NCBI RefSeq assembly: GCF_001022965.1
Contig: NZ_LECZ01000018.1
Location: forward strand, 1-64,000
Length of the DNA: 64,000 nucleotides
DNA from: Enterobacter genomosp. O
Lineage (GTDB): Bacteria; Pseudomonadota; Gammaproteobacteria; Enterobacterales; Enterobacteriaceae
Reading direction: 5' to 3'
The first letter of the stretch is position 1. Every line of letters begins with the position of its first letter. The position numbers and the translations under genes are program-made. The notes under the pieces are model-generated. The model had not been told where the DNA came from, searched no databases, and saw nothing but the letters and a program-made list of their open reading frames with translations. Shown piece after piece: positions 11,711-24,141 of the stretch.

Positions 11711-12481
11711 TTACTCTTCAGTAGTCTTGTCGGACGTATCGTCTTCATCATCCGTTCGACGCCCTTTACCCACGTAGAAGCGCGAGAAGAATACGCCGAC
11801 CTCAAACAGGCAGTACATCGGTATGGCCAGCAGCGTCTGCGAGAACACATCTGGCGGCGTCAGCAGCATACCGACCACAAATGCGCCTACCAGGATATAT
11901 GGACGCTTCTTACGCAGGTCATCCGGCGTGGTTACTCCTACCCAGCAAAGCAGCACGATGGCCACCGGCACTTCGAATGCCACGCCGAACGCCATAAACA
12001 GCGCCATGACAAAGCTGAGGTAGCTGGCGATATCCGTCGATACCTGAACCCCTTCCGGCGCGGTGTGCGTGAGGAAGCCGAAGGCCAGCGGGAAGACAAC
12101 AAAATAGGCAAACGCCATGCCGATATAGAACAGCAGGGAGCTAGAGACCAGCAGCGGGATCACCAGCTTGCGTTCATGCTTGTACAAGGCCGGCGCCACA
12201 AATGCCCAGACCTGATACAGAATGACCGGCGCAGAGGCAATCAGCGATACCCAAAAAGTAAGCTTGATGGGGGTAAAGAACGGAGAGGCCACGTCCGTCG
12301 CAATCATCGTCGCGCCCAGCGGCATCTGCTTGATCAACGGTGCAGAGACAACCTGGTAGATGTCATTGGCGAAATAGACCAGGCATAGAAAAATAACGAG
12401 AACCGCAATAATGCAGTTTAACAGGCGCTTACGCAGCTCAATGAGGTGCGTAATGAGCGGTTGAGTATCATCTACAGCCAT
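11711..12481 (-). CDS. tatC: Sec-independent protein translocase subunit TatC
   Basis: TatC is the six-helix membrane core of the twin-arginine translocase and binds the RR signal peptide of folded cargo. The 256 residues have the conserved Glu15 in the cytoplasmic N-terminus (HLIELRKR), Phe94 and Glu103 in the first cytoplasmic loop, the signal-peptide binding surface, and hydrophobic segments at about 20-40, 75-95, 115-140, 155-180, 195-212 and 215-232. The C-terminal tail is acidic and short. It follows tatB by 2 bases. Confidence 0.97.
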   Translation of the reverse strand: MAVDDTQPLITHLIELRKRLLNCIIAVLVIFLCLVYFANDIYQVVSAPLIKQMPLGATMIATDVASPFFTPIKLTFWVSLIASAPVILYQVWAFVAPALYKHERKLVIPLLVSSSLLFYIGMAFAYFVVFPLAFGFLTHTAPEGVQVSTDIASYLSFVMALFMAFGVAFEVPVAIVLLCWVGVTTPDDLRKKRPYILVGAFVVGMLLTPPDVFSQTLLAIPMYCLFEVGVFFSRFYVGKGRRTDDEDDTSDKTTEE

Positions 12482-12483
12482 GT

Positions 12484-13026
12484 TTACGCTTTATCACTCG
12501 ACGAGGGGGATGATTCGGAAACAGGTGCGGCGGGCTTCGCCTCTGCCACTTTTATCGCGGGGTCTTCCGGCTGCGCCTGTTTTTTCACTTCAGTTTCCTG
12601 CGGCGTCTGTTCCGGCGCAGCAGCCTGATGTTCAGCGCTGGCTGGCGTTACGCCCTCACGCTGCTCCTCGCTGCCCTTCACCACCGGGTTATGGATGGTG
12701 TTCGCTTCATCGCTCGCTTTTTCAGGATCGTTAACGCTGTAGGAGCGCTTCATGGATTCCGCCGCTTCACGCAGTTCATCCATTGAGGCTTTCAGTTCCG
12801 GCGTCAGGTTATCCATGCTCGCCTTCTCAACCTTTTTCAGGCTTTCCTGAAATTCCTGCAGCTTAAGCTCCTGCGCCAGCTCATTCTGAACGGTAGAGGC
12901 CAGCGATCTCAGCGCACGCACCCAGCCCGCAACGGTTTTCACTGCCACCGGCAGACGCTGGGGCCCCAACACGATCAGGCCAATCACAAAGACCAGCAGC
13001 AGCTCACTAAAACCAATGTCGAACAC
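12484..13026 (-). CDS. tatB: Sec-independent protein translocase subunit TatB
   Basis: TatB pairs with TatC in the twin-arginine signal receptor complex. The 180-residue protein has one N-terminal membrane helix (about 5-20) with Glu8, the Gly21-Pro22 hinge, an amphipathic helix, then a long Glu/Lys/Ala-rich disordered tail, somewhat longer than the 171 residues of E. coli. It lies 3 bases after tatA and 2 before tatC. Confidence 0.97.
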   Translation of the reverse strand: MFDIGFSELLLVFVIGLIVLGPQRLPVAVKTVAGWVRALRSLASTVQNELAQELKLQEFQESLKKVEKASMDNLTPELKASMDELREAAESMKRSYSVNDPEKASDEANTIHNPVVKGSEEQREGVTPASAEHQAAAPEQTPQETEVKKQAQPEDPAIKVAEAKPAAPVSESSPSSSDKA

Positions 13027-13029
13027 GAC

Positions 13030-13284
13030 TTACACCTGCTCTTTATCGTGGCTTTTGGCGTCTTCCTTTTTGGCTTCTTCTTGCTTGTCGGAGATGGATT
13101 TAGCAGTAAAGTCAGCGTCCTGGCTGGTTTTATCCTGCTTGCTCTCATCATCGCTCATCGCTTTCTTGAAGCCTTTGATAGACGCGCCCAGATCGGAACC
13201 AATAGAACCGAGCTTTTTGGTGCCAAACAGCAGCACGACGATGACGGCAATGATCAACAATTGCCAGATACTGATACCACCCAT
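13030..13284 (-). CDS. tatA: Sec-independent protein translocase subunit TatA
   Basis: TatA oligomerises to form or destabilise the membrane passage during Tat export. The 84 residues have one membrane helix (about 4-20) with Gln8, the Phe20-Gly21 hinge, an amphipathic helix (about 24-42) and a charged cytoplasmic tail. Length is near the 89 of E. coli. It follows ubiB by 74 bases, a gap large enough for its own promoter, and starts the tatABC run. Confidence 0.97.
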   Translation of the reverse strand: MGGISIWQLLIIAVIVVLLFGTKKLGSIGSDLGASIKGFKKAMSDDESKQDKTSQDADFTAKSISDKQEEAKKEDAKSHDKEQV

Positions 13285-13358
13285 ACATGTTCCTCAGGGA
13301 TAGATGAATAATTAGTCAGGTCGCATTATACGTATGCGACCCGTCGAAGGCGATGAAC

Positions 13359-15601
<2,243 letters not shown>

Positions 15602-15614
15602 GGGACACCTCCAC

Positions 15615-16370
15615 TCAGAATTTGTAACCGCGATGCAGCGCGACGACACCCGCCGTCAGGTTGAAATATTCAACGTTCTCAAATTCCGCGTCCTGCATCA
15701 TGGCTTTTAATGTGTCCTGATCCGGGTGCATACGGATAGACTCCGCCAGATAGCGATAGCTTTCCGCGTCGTTGGCCACCAGCTCGCCGATGCGCGGCAG
15801 CACGTGGAAGGAATAGGCGTCGTAAGCTTTGCTCAGCGGCTCAATAATGGGCTTGGAGAACTCGAGCACCAGCAGGCGTCCACCCGGCTTCAGCACGCGA
15901 TACATGGAACGCAGCGCTTTTTCTTTATCGGTAACGTTACGCAGACCGAAGGAGATAGTGATGCAGTCGAAGGTGTTGTCCGGGAACGGCAGCGCTTCGG
16001 CGTTTGCCTGCACATATTCCACATTTCCCACCACGCCGATGTTACGCAGCTTTTCGCGTCCCATTTTCAGCATGGAGTCATTGATATCTGCGAGAACAAC
16101 GCGACCGGTTTCGCCCACCAGACGGGAGAATTTCGCGGTTAAATCGCCCGTACCGCCGGCTAAGTCCAGCACAGTTTGTCCACGACGCACGCCGCTACAG
16201 TCAATGGTGAAGCGCTTCCACAAGCGATGAATACCGAACGACATCAGGTCATTCATCACATCGTACTTCGCCGCCACGGAATGAAATACGTGGGCCACCA
16301 TGTCAGCTTTCTGCGCTTTGGCGACAGTCTGAAAGCCAAAGTGCGTTGTGTCTTGTGAATCGTCAACCAT
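15615..16370 (-). CDS. ubiE: demethylubiquinone/demethylmenaquinone C-methyltransferase UbiE
   Basis: UbiE is the SAM-dependent C-methyltransferase shared by ubiquinone and menaquinone synthesis. The 251 residues show SAM motif [10 protein letters not shown] (67-75), the acidic end of beta2 in LADIND, and the family blocks ISFGLRNV and LEFSKP. The C-terminus [15 protein letters not shown] is the conserved UbiE ending. It leads ubiE-ubiJ-ubiB, which runs into tatABC. Confidence 0.98.
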   Translation of the reverse strand: MVDDSQDTTHFGFQTVAKAQKADMVAHVFHSVAAKYDVMNDLMSFGIHRLWKRFTIDCSGVRRGQTVLDLAGGTGDLTAKFSRLVGETGRVVLADINDSMLKMGREKLRNIGVVGNVEYVQANAEALPFPDNTFDCITISFGLRNVTDKEKALRSMYRVLKPGGRLLVLEFSKPIIEPLSKAYDAYSFHVLPRIGELVANDAESYRYLAESIRMHPDQDTLKAMMQDAEFENVEYFNLTAGVVALHRGYKF

Positions 16371-16436
16371 CTCAGAGCCTGCTTATCAGTAAAATGTTCG
16401 TGAAGTGTAACAGATTGGGCGCAATTGCCCTACGTT

Positions 16437-17894
16437 TCAACCACCGCGAAAGAAACGCGCGGGAGGCTCTTCGGGGGATAAATCCGCCGCTAAGGTGTTG
16501 TCTTCACTGTTTGTCTTTTGTTCGTCCGCACCTTCACGCAGGCGAAACTCTTCATCCTGGGCGATGGCCTGTTCGACCAATTCCGGATTAATCTCGCGTT
16601 TAACCTCTACCCCAAGGCTGCGGAATGCTTCGGCCTGCACCAGAAGATTGCCACGGCCGGAGGCGAGTTTTTTCATCGCCTGACGGTAGTTATCCTGCGC
16701 ACGATCCAGGCTCTGCCCGACGGAAGACATGTCGTCCACGAAGAGGCGCATTTTGTCGTACAGCTTGCTGGCGCGATCGGCAATCTGCTGCGCGTTGCGG
16801 CTCTGGTGCTCATAGCGCCACAGGTTGGCAATGGTGCGCAGGGCCACCAGCAGCGTGGTGGGGCTGACCAGCATAATGTTGTTTTTGAGCGCTTCGGTGA
16901 TAAGCTCAGGCTGTCTGTCGAGCGCCAGCAGAAACGCGGGCTCAACCGGGATAAACATCAGAACATAGTCCAGCGAGCGCAGGCCTGGCAGCTGCTGATA
17001 ATCTTTTCTACCGAGCAGGCGAATGTGGTTACGCACGGAGGCAATGTGCTCCTGAAGCGCTGACTCGCGCGTGTAGTCATCTTCGGCATTAAAGTAGCGC
17101 TCATACGCCACCAGCGTCATTTTGGCGTCAATCACCACATCTTTACCCTGCGGCAGCCGTACTATCACATCCGGCTGCATACGCGAGCGGGCATCGTTTT
17201 CGATACTCACCTGCGTTTCGTATTCATACCCTTCCCGCAGGCCAGAGGCTTCCAGTACGCGGGTCAGCACCACTTCTCCCCAGTTGCCCTGCGTTTTGTT
17301 ATCCCCTTTAAGCGCCCGGGTCAGGTTGACCGCTTCCTGCGCCATTTGCGCATTGAGCTGCTGAAGATTGCGAATCTCATGCGCCAGCGTGTGGCGCTCG
17401 CGGGCTTCCTGACCAAAGCTGTCCTGCACCTGGCGGCGAAAACCGTCCAGCTGTTCGCGCAGCGGCGTCAGCAGGCTGTTCAGGCTCTGGCGGTTCTGTT
17501 CGTCAACGCGGCGGTTGCTGTGCTCAAAAATACGGTTGGCGAGGTTCTCAAACTGTTCGCTGAGGCGCTGCTCGCTGTTGATCATCTGGCGGATTTTGTC
17601 TTCCGCATGCAGTTGCGTGGATTCAAGGCGGGTGGTCACTTCGCGGAGATCGGCCTCCAGTGACGTGTTGATATCACGCAGATTACGCAGCTCGTTGTTG
17701 AGCAGCTCACACTCATCACGCCAGTGTTCGCTCAGCGCAAGCTGCTGCTTTGCCGCACTTAATTCAGCGACCATCTCTTCGCGCTCGGCCAGCTGGTCGG
17801 CCTTCTGCTGTGCATGCTGGTAGCTGGAAATGAGCCAGCCTATTCCCATGCCCGCCAGCGCAATCACCGCATAAATCAGGACTGAGATATCCAC
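16437..17894 (-). CDS. rmuC: DNA recombination protein RmuC
   Basis: RmuC limits recombination at inverted repeats and has a predicted endonuclease-like core. The 485-residue protein has an N-terminal membrane helix (about 4-24), a long coiled coil (about 30-200), then the RmuC domain (about 205-410) with GNWGEVVLTRVLEASGL and VVIDAKMTLVAY. The C-terminal tail is charged and low in complexity, about ten residues longer than in E. coli. It lies 66 bases before ubiE. Confidence 0.95.
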   Translation of the reverse strand: MDISVLIYAVIALAGMGIGWLISSYQHAQQKADQLAEREEMVAELSAAKQQLALSEHWRDECELLNNELRNLRDINTSLEADLREVTTRLESTQLHAEDKIRQMINSEQRLSEQFENLANRIFEHSNRRVDEQNRQSLNSLLTPLREQLDGFRRQVQDSFGQEARERHTLAHEIRNLQQLNAQMAQEAVNLTRALKGDNKTQGNWGEVVLTRVLEASGLREGYEYETQVSIENDARSRMQPDVIVRLPQGKDVVIDAKMTLVAYERYFNAEDDYTRESALQEHIASVRNHIRLLGRKDYQQLPGLRSLDYVLMFIPVEPAFLLALDRQPELITEALKNNIMLVSPTTLLVALRTIANLWRYEHQSRNAQQIADRASKLYDKMRLFVDDMSSVGQSLDRAQDNYRQAMKKLASGRGNLLVQAEAFRSLGVEVKREINPELVEQAIAQDEEFRLREGADEQKTNSEDNTLAADLSPEEPPARFFRGG

Positions 17895-17985
17895 AATGCC
17901 CCCTGCATCAACGTATTACCCGCACAAAATAAGATTGTGCTGTATAAACGTCCAGTTTGAAAGGGTTTTCCTGCGAGGCACTACG

Positions 17986-18014
17986 CAAAAAATAAAGGCC
18001 GAACGTGTCGGCCT
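17986..18014 (-). terminator. intrinsic terminator of udp
   Basis: On the minus strand, stem AGGCCGA/TCGGCCT (18014-18008 with 18002-17996) with a 5-base loop is followed by TTTATTTTTTGC. It lies 21 bases after the udp stop. Confidence 0.88.
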
Positions 18015-18034
18015 ATGATTTCGAAAGGAGAGGA

Positions 18035-18796
18035 CTAGATCAGGCGACGCGCGGCTTCAACCACGATTTTCACCGCATGACTTTCGGTCTGCTTCATGGT
18101 TTCGGCGTTCGGGATTTCCTGCTGAGTACGGTTGACGATAACGCCCGCCACCATACCGGCACGCAGACCCTGGCTTGCGCACATGGTCAGCAGCGTTGCG
18201 GATTCCATTTCGTAGTTCATCACGCCCATGGACTGCCACTCTTCCATTGAGCCTTTGAAACGGCTAACGACGCGGCCGGAGAAGGTGTCGTAACGCTCCT
18301 GGCCCGGGTAGAAGGTATCGGAAGAGGCGGTTACGCCCACGTGGGTAGTCGCGCCCACGGATTTCGCGGCTTCAACCAGCGCAGTAGTACATTCAAAGTC
18401 TGCTACTGCCGGGAATTCCATCGGCGCAAAGTGCAGGCTTGCTCCGTCCAGACGTACGGACGCGGTCGTGACCAGCACGTCGCCCACATTGATGTGCGGC
18501 TGAATAGCGCCGGTGGTACCGATACGCAGGAAAGTACGAATGCCCAGCTGCGCCAGCTCTTCAACAGCAATTGAAGTAGACGGTCCACCGATACCGGTAG
18601 AACACACGATCACGGCTTTACCATCCAGCTCTGCACGCCAGGTGGTGAATTCGCGATGGGCTGCCAGCTTGACCGGCTTATCCATCAGCGCGGCGATCTT
18701 TTCCACACGCTCAGGGTCGCCAGGGACGATTGCGAGCGTAGCCCCTTGTAAATCGTTTTTGGTGAGGCCGAGATGAAAAACATCAGACTTAGACAT
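18035..18796 (-). CDS. udp: uridine phosphorylase Udp
   Basis: Udp cleaves uridine (and some deoxyuridine) with phosphate to uracil and ribose-1-phosphate in pyrimidine salvage. The 253 residues match E. coli. Nucleoside-phosphorylase family features are visible: the phosphate-binding GDPER (26-30) and STGIGGPST with the substrate-region [11 protein letters not shown] near the C-terminal third. Expression in E. coli is controlled by CRP and CytR, and a CRP-like site lies upstream at 18921-18936. Confidence 0.98.
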   Translation of the reverse strand: MSKSDVFHLGLTKNDLQGATLAIVPGDPERVEKIAALMDKPVKLAAHREFTTWRAELDGKAVIVCSTGIGGPSTSIAVEELAQLGIRTFLRIGTTGAIQPHINVGDVLVTTASVRLDGASLHFAPMEFPAVADFECTTALVEAAKSVGATTHVGVTASSDTFYPGQERYDTFSGRVVSRFKGSMEEWQSMGVMNYEMESATLLTMCASQGLRAGMVAGVIVNRTQQEIPNAETMKQTESHAVKIVVEAARRLI

Positions 18797-18920
18797 AGGT
18801 GACTCCTCTGTGGGTCGGTTAGTCAGAAGAAGTAAAACGGTACTTTACAGAAGCAGTAAGCATAATTTCGTGACGCAACTCACCATGAATGAAAATGATT
18901 GCATTAAATTTCCATAAAAA

Positions 18921-18936
18921 AGTGATTTACATCACA
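18921..18936 (-). promoter_or_regulatory. CRP-type site between udp and dlhH
   Basis: AGTGATTTACATCACA fits the CRP pattern TGTGA-N6-TCACA with one mismatch in the left half. It lies 125 bases upstream of udp and 117 upstream of the divergent dlhH, in an AT-rich gap. In E. coli udp is a CRP/CytR target; the site could also affect dlhH. Confidence 0.7.
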
Positions 18937-19052
18937 TTAACAATGTTATATCGCCAGGTGCTGCACAAAAGATAGACCGTTTAAGGCACTGTGAGTTGTT
19001 AACCTGGTGTCTATATTTACCTTTGCGCTAACTCATTGGTACGGAGAATGCC

Positions 19053-19859
19053 ATGACTGAAAAAACCGGTTTTGCACCTGCTGCGGCCCCCCACGCTTCA
19101 ACCATCGTTTCGACGCCAGAGGCGGAAATTACTGCGGGCGAGACCTCCATCTCCTCGCAGGGGGAGAACATGCCTGCTTATCACGCGCGGCCGAAATCGG
19201 CAGACGGCCCGCTGCCGATCGTGATTGTGATTCAGGAAATTTTTGGGGTTCACGAACACATTCGCGACCTTTGCCGCCGGCTGGCGCTGGAAGGGTATCT
19301 GGCCGTTGCCCCAGAGCTCTACTTCCGTCAGGGCGATCCGAACGACTACAGCGATATTCCCACACTGCTCAGCAACCTGGTCAGCAAGGTCCCTGACGCA
19401 CAGGTGCTGGCCGATCTCGACCACGTTGCCAGCTGGGCGGCGCGCAACGGGGGCGATCCACACCGTCTGCTGGTCACCGGTTTCTGCTGGGGCGGTCGCA
19501 TTAGCTGGCTGTATGCCGCACATAACCCACAGCTCAAAGCCGCCGTCGCCTGGTACGGCAAACTGGTGGGTGAAAAGACGCTGAATTCACCGAAACATCC
19601 CGTGGATATCGCCACTGAGTTAAATGCCCCGGTGTTAGGGCTGTACGGCGGTCAGGACACCGGTATTTCGCTGGATTCGGTAGAGACCATGCGCCATGCG
19701 CTCCGTGCGGCTAATGCGAAGGCGGAGATTGTGGTGTACCCGGATGCCGGTCATGCGTTTAACGCCGATTATCGTCCGAGCTATCACGCAGAATCAGCCA
19801 AAGATGGCTGGCAGCGGATGCTGGCGTGGTTTAGCCAGTACGGCGGCAAGAAAGCGTAA
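19053..19859 (+). CDS. dlhH: dienelactone hydrolase family protein DlhH
   Basis: This alpha/beta hydrolase belongs to the carboxymethylenebutenolidase (dienelactone hydrolase) family; the E. coli counterpart was YsgA. The Cys-Asp-His triad is placed at Cys145 in GFCWGGR, Asp202 in GGQDTG and His234 in DAGHAF. It has 268 residues against about 271 in E. coli, with no obvious signal peptide. The natural substrate is not known. It is divergent from udp and convergent with metE, separated from it by REP elements. Confidence 0.93.
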   Translation: MTEKTGFAPAAAPHASTIVSTPEAEITAGETSISSQGENMPAYHARPKSADGPLPIVIVIQEIFGVHEHIRDLCRRLALEGYLAVAPELYFRQGDPNDYSDIPTLLSNLVSKVPDAQVLADLDHVASWAARNGGDPHRLLVTGFCWGGRISWLYAAHNPQLKAAVAWYGKLVGEKTLNSPKHPVDIATELNAPVLGLYGGQDTGISLDSVETMRHALRAANAKAEIVVYPDAGHAFNADYRPSYHAESAKDGWQRMLAWFSQYGGKKA

Positions 19860-19864
19860 AAAAA

Positions 19865-19930
19865 GCCCGGTGGCGGTTACGCCTTACCGGGCCTTCAGGT
19901 AGGCCGGGTAAGCGTTAGCTCTACCCGGCA
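19865..19930. repeat. REP/BIME elements between dlhH and metE
   Basis: Two REP-like palindromes sit tail to tail between the convergent dlhH and metE genes: GCCCGGTGGCG...CCTTACCGGGCC, then GGCCGGGTAAGCG...CTACCCGGC. They probably act as mRNA 3'-end stabilisers; the first also makes a hairpin just after the dlhH stop but without a long T tract. Confidence 0.75.
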
Positions 19931-19941
19931 ACCCAGCACCA

Positions 19942-22203
19942 CTACGCCTGACGCAAGTTCTGCGCCGCCTTCACCATGTTGGCGAGCGCTGCGCGGGTTT
20001 CCGGCCAGCCGCGGGTTTTCAGTCCGCAGTCCGGGTTTACCCACAGGCGCTCTGCCGGAATGCGCTGAGCCGCTTTTTTCAGCAGGGCTTCAATCCACTC
20101 CACGCTCGGCACGTTCGGGGAGTGAATGTCGTACACGCCCGGCCCAATCTCATTCGGATAGTCGAACTCTTCAAACGACTCCAGCAGCTCCATGTCTGAA
20201 CGCGAGGTCTCGATGGTGATCACGTCAGCGTCCAGCGCGGCAATCGAATCCATGATGTCGTTAAATTCGCAGTAACACATGTGGGTGTGGATCTGGGTGT
20301 CGTCCTTCGCGACCGCGGCGTTGATGCGGAACGCTTCCACGCCCCACTGTAAGTACGCATCCCAGTCGCTGCGACGCAGCGGCAAGCCTTCGCGCAGCGC
20401 CGGTTCGTCAATCTGGATGATGCCAATGCCTGCGGCTTCGAGATCGGCCACTTCGTCACGCAGCGCCAGAGCAATTTGCTTCGCGATGGTTTCACGGGTC
20501 ACGTCTTCACGCGGGAAGGACCAGCAAAGAATCGTTACCGGACCGGTGAGCATGCCTTTCACCGGTTTGTCCGTCAGGGATTGCGCGTATTTCGCCCACT
20601 CCACGGTGATCGCTTCCGGGCGGCTGACGTCACCGATAACCACCGGTGGCTTCACGCAGCGGGAGCCGTAGCTCTGCACCCAGCCGTTCTGGGTAAATAC
20701 GAAACCGTCCAGATGTTCACCGAAGTATTCCACCATGTCGTTACGCTCGGCCTCACCGTGCACCAGCACGTCCAGACCCAGACGTTCCTGCTCGATAATC
20801 GCCTGCTTGATGTGTTCAGCGATACCGGTGCGGTAGTGATTCGCATCCAGATTGCCCTTTTTGAAGTCCAGACGCAGGCCGCGGATCTCGGTGGTCTGCG
20901 GGAAGGAGCCAATTGTAGTGGTCGGCCACGCGGGCAGGTTGAAGCGGGCGCGCTGCGCTTCGGCGCGCACCTCATACGGGCTCTGACGCTGGCTGTCCTG
21001 GGCGGTGATGGCCGCCAGGCGTTTTTCCACCGCCGGGTTATGCACGCGAGCCGAGTGACGGCGCGCCTGAATCGGTGCGCTCCATTCGGCAATAGCCGCC
21101 GTGTCGCCGCTGTTGAGCGCGTCGCGCAGCAGGGCCAGCTCTTCACATTTTTGCAGCGCGAAGGCAAACCAGCTTTTTACTTCGGCATCCAGACGCGTTT
21201 CCACGCTCAGATCGATCGGGCTGTGCAGCAGCGAACAGGAAGATGCTACCCAAAGCTCACGTTTACCGACGACGTCCTTAATCTGGGCGTATTTCTCGGT
21301 GAGATCGGCGCGCCAGACGTTACGGCCGTTGATCAGGCCAGCGGAGAGCAGCCAGTCCGCTGGCAGGCGCTTGTGCAGCTCCGCGACATCGTCTTTACCG
21401 TGTACGAGGTCAACGTGCAGGCCCTGAACCGGCAGCGCGGTAATGGTCTTCAGGTTCGGCGTCACGCCTTCGAAATAGGTGGTCAGCAGGAGTTTTACCT
21501 GACCGGTAAGCGCGTCATACGCCGGTTTGAAGGCATCGAGCCACTCCTGCGGCAGTTCGAGCACCAGCGCGGGTTCGTCGATTTGCACCCATTGAATGCC
21601 GCGTTTGCCCAGCTCAATCAGCACCTGTTTGTAGACCGGCAGAATATCCTTCAGCAGGCTGAGCCGGTCAAACTGCTCGCCCTTCACTTTACCCAGCCAC
21701 AGGTACGTTACCGGCCCAAGCAGCACCGGTTTCACCTGGTGGCCCAGCGCCAGCGCTTCGTCCACTTCATCCAGAAGCTGCGTCCAGGTCAGCCTGAACT
21801 GCTGGCCTTTTACGAACTCCGGCACCATATAGTGATAGTTGGTGTTAAACCACTTGGTCATTTCCGCCGCTGCCGCTGGCTCACCCGTCGGCGCACGGCC
21901 ACGGCCGATGCGGAACAGGGTATCGATATCTACCGATCCATCTTTGTTCTGATGACGAGCCGGCACGTTGCCAAGCAGCAGGCTGGTCGTCAGAACATGG
22001 TCGTACCAGGCGAAATCGCCCACCGGCAGCAGGTCAATGCCCGCCTGTTTTTGCTGATCCCAGTGACGGGCGCGCAGCTCGCGTCCCACCGCCAGCAGTT
22101 CTTCACGGGTGGCGTTACCCGCCCAGTAGCTTTCTTGCGCTTTTTTCAGCTCGCGACGCAGGCCAACGCGAGGGAAACCGAGAGTGTGATTGCGGATTGT
22201 CAT
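19942..22203 (-). CDS. metE: cobalamin-independent methionine synthase MetE
   Basis: MetE transfers the methyl group of 5-methyl-tetrahydropteroyl-triglutamate to homocysteine in the last step of methionine synthesis. The 753 residues are two (beta/alpha)8 barrels as in E. coli. The zinc ligands lie in the second barrel: His and Cys in [10 protein letters not shown] (His641, Cys643 by length), Glu665 and Cys726 in NPDCGLK. Expression is repressed by MetJ and activated by MetR; boxes for both lie in the metE-metR gap. Confidence 0.98.
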   Translation of the reverse strand: MTIRNHTLGFPRVGLRRELKKAQESYWAGNATREELLAVGRELRARHWDQQKQAGIDLLPVGDFAWYDHVLTTSLLLGNVPARHQNKDGSVDIDTLFRIGRGRAPTGEPAAAAEMTKWFNTNYHYMVPEFVKGQQFRLTWTQLLDEVDEALALGHQVKPVLLGPVTYLWLGKVKGEQFDRLSLLKDILPVYKQVLIELGKRGIQWVQIDEPALVLELPQEWLDAFKPAYDALTGQVKLLLTTYFEGVTPNLKTITALPVQGLHVDLVHGKDDVAELHKRLPADWLLSAGLINGRNVWRADLTEKYAQIKDVVGKRELWVASSCSLLHSPIDLSVETRLDAEVKSWFAFALQKCEELALLRDALNSGDTAAIAEWSAPIQARRHSARVHNPAVEKRLAAITAQDSQRQSPYEVRAEAQRARFNLPAWPTTTIGSFPQTTEIRGLRLDFKKGNLDANHYRTGIAEHIKQAIIEQERLGLDVLVHGEAERNDMVEYFGEHLDGFVFTQNGWVQSYGSRCVKPPVVIGDVSRPEAITVEWAKYAQSLTDKPVKGMLTGPVTILCWSFPREDVTRETIAKQIALALRDEVADLEAAGIGIIQIDEPALREGLPLRRSDWDAYLQWGVEAFRINAAVAKDDTQIHTHMCYCEFNDIMDSIAALDADVITIETSRSDMELLESFEEFDYPNEIGPGVYDIHSPNVPSVEWIEALLKKAAQRIPAERLWVNPDCGLKTRGWPETRAALANMVKAAQNLRQA

Positions 22204-22231
22204 GGTATGCCCCTTGTGAAATTCGTTATTT

Positions 22232-22255
22232 AGACGTCCAGATGTTTACACATCT
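22232..22255. promoter_or_regulatory. tandem MetJ boxes
   Basis: Three contiguous 8-base units resemble the met box AGACGTCT: AGACGTCC (7 of 8), AGATGTTT (6 of 8) and ACACATCT (6 of 8). They lie just upstream of metE, between it and metR. The MetJ-SAM repressor binds such tandem boxes cooperatively. Confidence 0.82.
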
Positions 22256-22306
22256 ATAATTGGCAGGTACTGTATATTCCTCAAGCGCAAAATGTTCATG
22301 GCGAAG

Positions 22307-22319
22307 TGAAGGACTTTCA
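22307..22319 (+). promoter_or_regulatory. MetR-type site overlapping the metR start
   Basis: TGAA-GGACT-TTCA is a perfect match to the LysR-type MetR pattern TGAA-N5-TTCA. It overlaps the ribosome-binding region and first base of metR (start 22319), so MetR bound here could block its own translation initiation region and activate metE from a distance. A half match (TGAACATTTTGCG) lies on the other strand near 22284-22296. Confidence 0.6.
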
Positions 22320-23272
22320 TGATCGAGATAAAACACCTGAAAACGCTACAAGCGTTGCGGAACTGCGGCTCGCTCGCGGCGGCGGCAGCCACGCTGCACC
22401 AGACCCAGTCCGCCCTTTCTCACCAGTTCAGCGATCTGGAACAGCGCCTTGGATTTCGTCTTTTTGTGCGTAAGAGCCAGCCGCTGCGCTTTACGCCTCA
22501 GGGCGAGATCCTGCTGCAGCTGGCGAATCAGGTGCTGCCGCAGATCGCCAGCGCGCTGCAGGCGTGTAACGAACCGCAGCAGACCAAGCTGCGTATCGCC
22601 ATTGAATGCCACAGCTGTATTCAGTGGCTGACCCCCGCGCTTGAGAACTTCCGCCAGAAGTGGCCGCAGGTAGAGATGGACTTTAAATCCGGCGTGACGT
22701 TCGACCCGCAGCCCTCGCTCCAGCAGGGCGAGCTGGATCTGGTCATGACCTCCGACATACTGCCGCGCAGCGGCCTGCACTATTCGCCGATGTTTGATTA
22801 TGAAGTGCGCCTGGTGCTGGCGCCGGACCATCCGCTGGCAGCTAAAACGCGCATCACGCCGGAAGATCTGGCGACAGAAACGCTGTTGATTTACCCGGTT
22901 CAGCGCAGTCGTCTGGATATCTGGCGTCACTTCCTGCAGCCGGCAGGCATTAGCCCGCAGCTGAAAAGCGTGGATAACACCCTGCTGTTGATTCAGATGG
23001 TGGCAGCCAGAATGGGTATCGCAGCGCTGCCGCACTGGGTGGTGGAGAGTTTTGAACGCCAGGGACTGGTGGTCACCAAAACCCTGGGGGAAGGACTGTG
23101 GAGCAGGCTGTACGCCGCCGTGCGCGATGGCGAGCAGCGTCAGCCGATTACGGAGGCGTTTATTCGCTCAGCGCGGAACCACGCGTGCGACCACCTTCCG
23201 TTTGTGCGGAGCGCGGAGCGACCCAGCGTCGATGGACCCACAGCGAAGCCAGGATCACCGTTCCCCCAATAA
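22319..23272 (+). CDS. metR: HTH-type transcriptional regulator MetR
   Basis: MetR is the LysR-type activator of methionine and folate methylation genes (metE, metH, metA, glyA, hmp) and uses homocysteine as coactivator. The 317 residues include the N-terminal winged HTH (about 1-60, with [19 protein letters not shown]) and the periplasmic-binding-like effector domain (about 90-300). The last 113 bases overlap the 3' end of yigM on the other strand. Confidence 0.97.
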   Translation: MIEIKHLKTLQALRNCGSLAAAAATLHQTQSALSHQFSDLEQRLGFRLFVRKSQPLRFTPQGEILLQLANQVLPQIASALQACNEPQQTKLRIAIECHSCIQWLTPALENFRQKWPQVEMDFKSGVTFDPQPSLQQGELDLVMTSDILPRSGLHYSPMFDYEVRLVLAPDHPLAAKTRITPEDLATETLLIYPVQRSRLDIWRHFLQPAGISPQLKSVDNTLLLIQMVAARMGIAALPHWVVESFERQGLVVTKTLGEGLWSRLYAAVRDGEQRQPITEAFIRSARNHACDHLPFVRSAERPSVDGPTAKPGSPFPQ

Positions 23273-24059
23273 TGAAGCTCGGCCAGTGCGGCTGTTGCTG
23301 CCAGATGGCGAGGTTGACCAGTAGCCCTGCCGGGACATGCACGTTGTTCATGATCCCCAGCGTACCGGCGTCTACCTGCGTAGCGCCGTAGTTCCACATG
23401 AAATACCCCAGCCCTGAAGCCACAACGCCCAGCCAGATCAGAACGCCCCACTGCACGGCGGTGGTCGGCAGCTTTTGCGGGTTACCGAGCATAAACCACG
23501 CCGCCACCGCGACAATCGCGGCCCCCATATAGAACCAGGCAAACGCGTTATGCTGCGGCATCGGACGGGTTTCCATCAGGCGCTTGTAGCCCACCATGCC
23601 GATGGCGAAACTGATGTTGGCGAGCTGGACGAACATTAGCCCGGTCCAGAAATGATCGCTGACTTTGTCATAGCGAATAATCGCCGCGCCAATCACCGCC
23701 AGTGCCGCGCTCAGCAGGTATCCCCAGCGCAGGCGGCGCTTGCTGAGCAAATCGTAGATCAGCGTGATATAGAGCGGCGTAAGCACGGTGAACAGCAGGA
23801 ATTCAGAGACGGACAGGTAGACGTAAGCCCGGAAGCTAAACAGATACATGATGCCGAGCTGCATCGCCCCCACCAGCATATAGAGCACGATCGTTTTCAA
23901 CGATTGCCCGCGCGAACGCAGAAACGGCAGGAACACCAGCGCTGCCAGCCCCACGCGCATCAGTACCGAGAAGTAGCTGTCGACCGAACCGGCAAGGTAT
24001 TCGCCAATCAGGCTAAAGGAGAAGGCCCACAGGATAGTGGTGATAATGAGTAGCGCCAC
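23160..24059 (-). CDS. bioP: biotin transporter BioP (YigM), EamA family
   Basis: This 299-residue, ten-helix member of the drug/metabolite transporter (EamA) superfamily corresponds to E. coli YigM, shown to be a biotin importer and called BioP. The two EamA repeats lie at about 5-130 and 145-275, with [19 protein letters not shown] in the second. Its ending is basic and polar. It is convergent with metR, with which it shares 113 bases, and lies 82 bases after yigL. Confidence 0.94.
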   Translation of the reverse strand: MALLIITTILWAFSFSLIGEYLAGSVDSYFSVLMRVGLAALVFLPFLRSRGQSLKTIVLYMLVGAMQLGIMYLFSFRAYVYLSVSEFLLFTVLTPLYITLIYDLLSKRRLRWGYLLSAALAVIGAAIIRYDKVSDHFWTGLMFVQLANISFAIGMVGYKRLMETRPMPQHNAFAWFYMGAAIVAVAAWFMLGNPQKLPTTAVQWGVLIWLGVVASGLGYFMWNYGATQVDAGTLGIMNNVHVPAGLLVNLAIWQQQPHWPSFIIGGTVILASLWVHRRWVAPRSAQTEGGRTRGSALSE

Positions 24060-24141
24060 AATGCTTGTCTCTCAGAAAGAAGGACAGGCATTGTAGCGAA
24101 CTCTTTAGTTGACAACTGAGCAATAAACAACCAAATGAAGA

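Noticed and set aside
20476-22233. Open frame of 585 codons on the plus strand opposite metE
   Set aside because: It lies wholly antisense to the well-supported metE. Long antisense frames arise from GC-rich codon bias. It has no family-like sequence and no ribosome-binding site.
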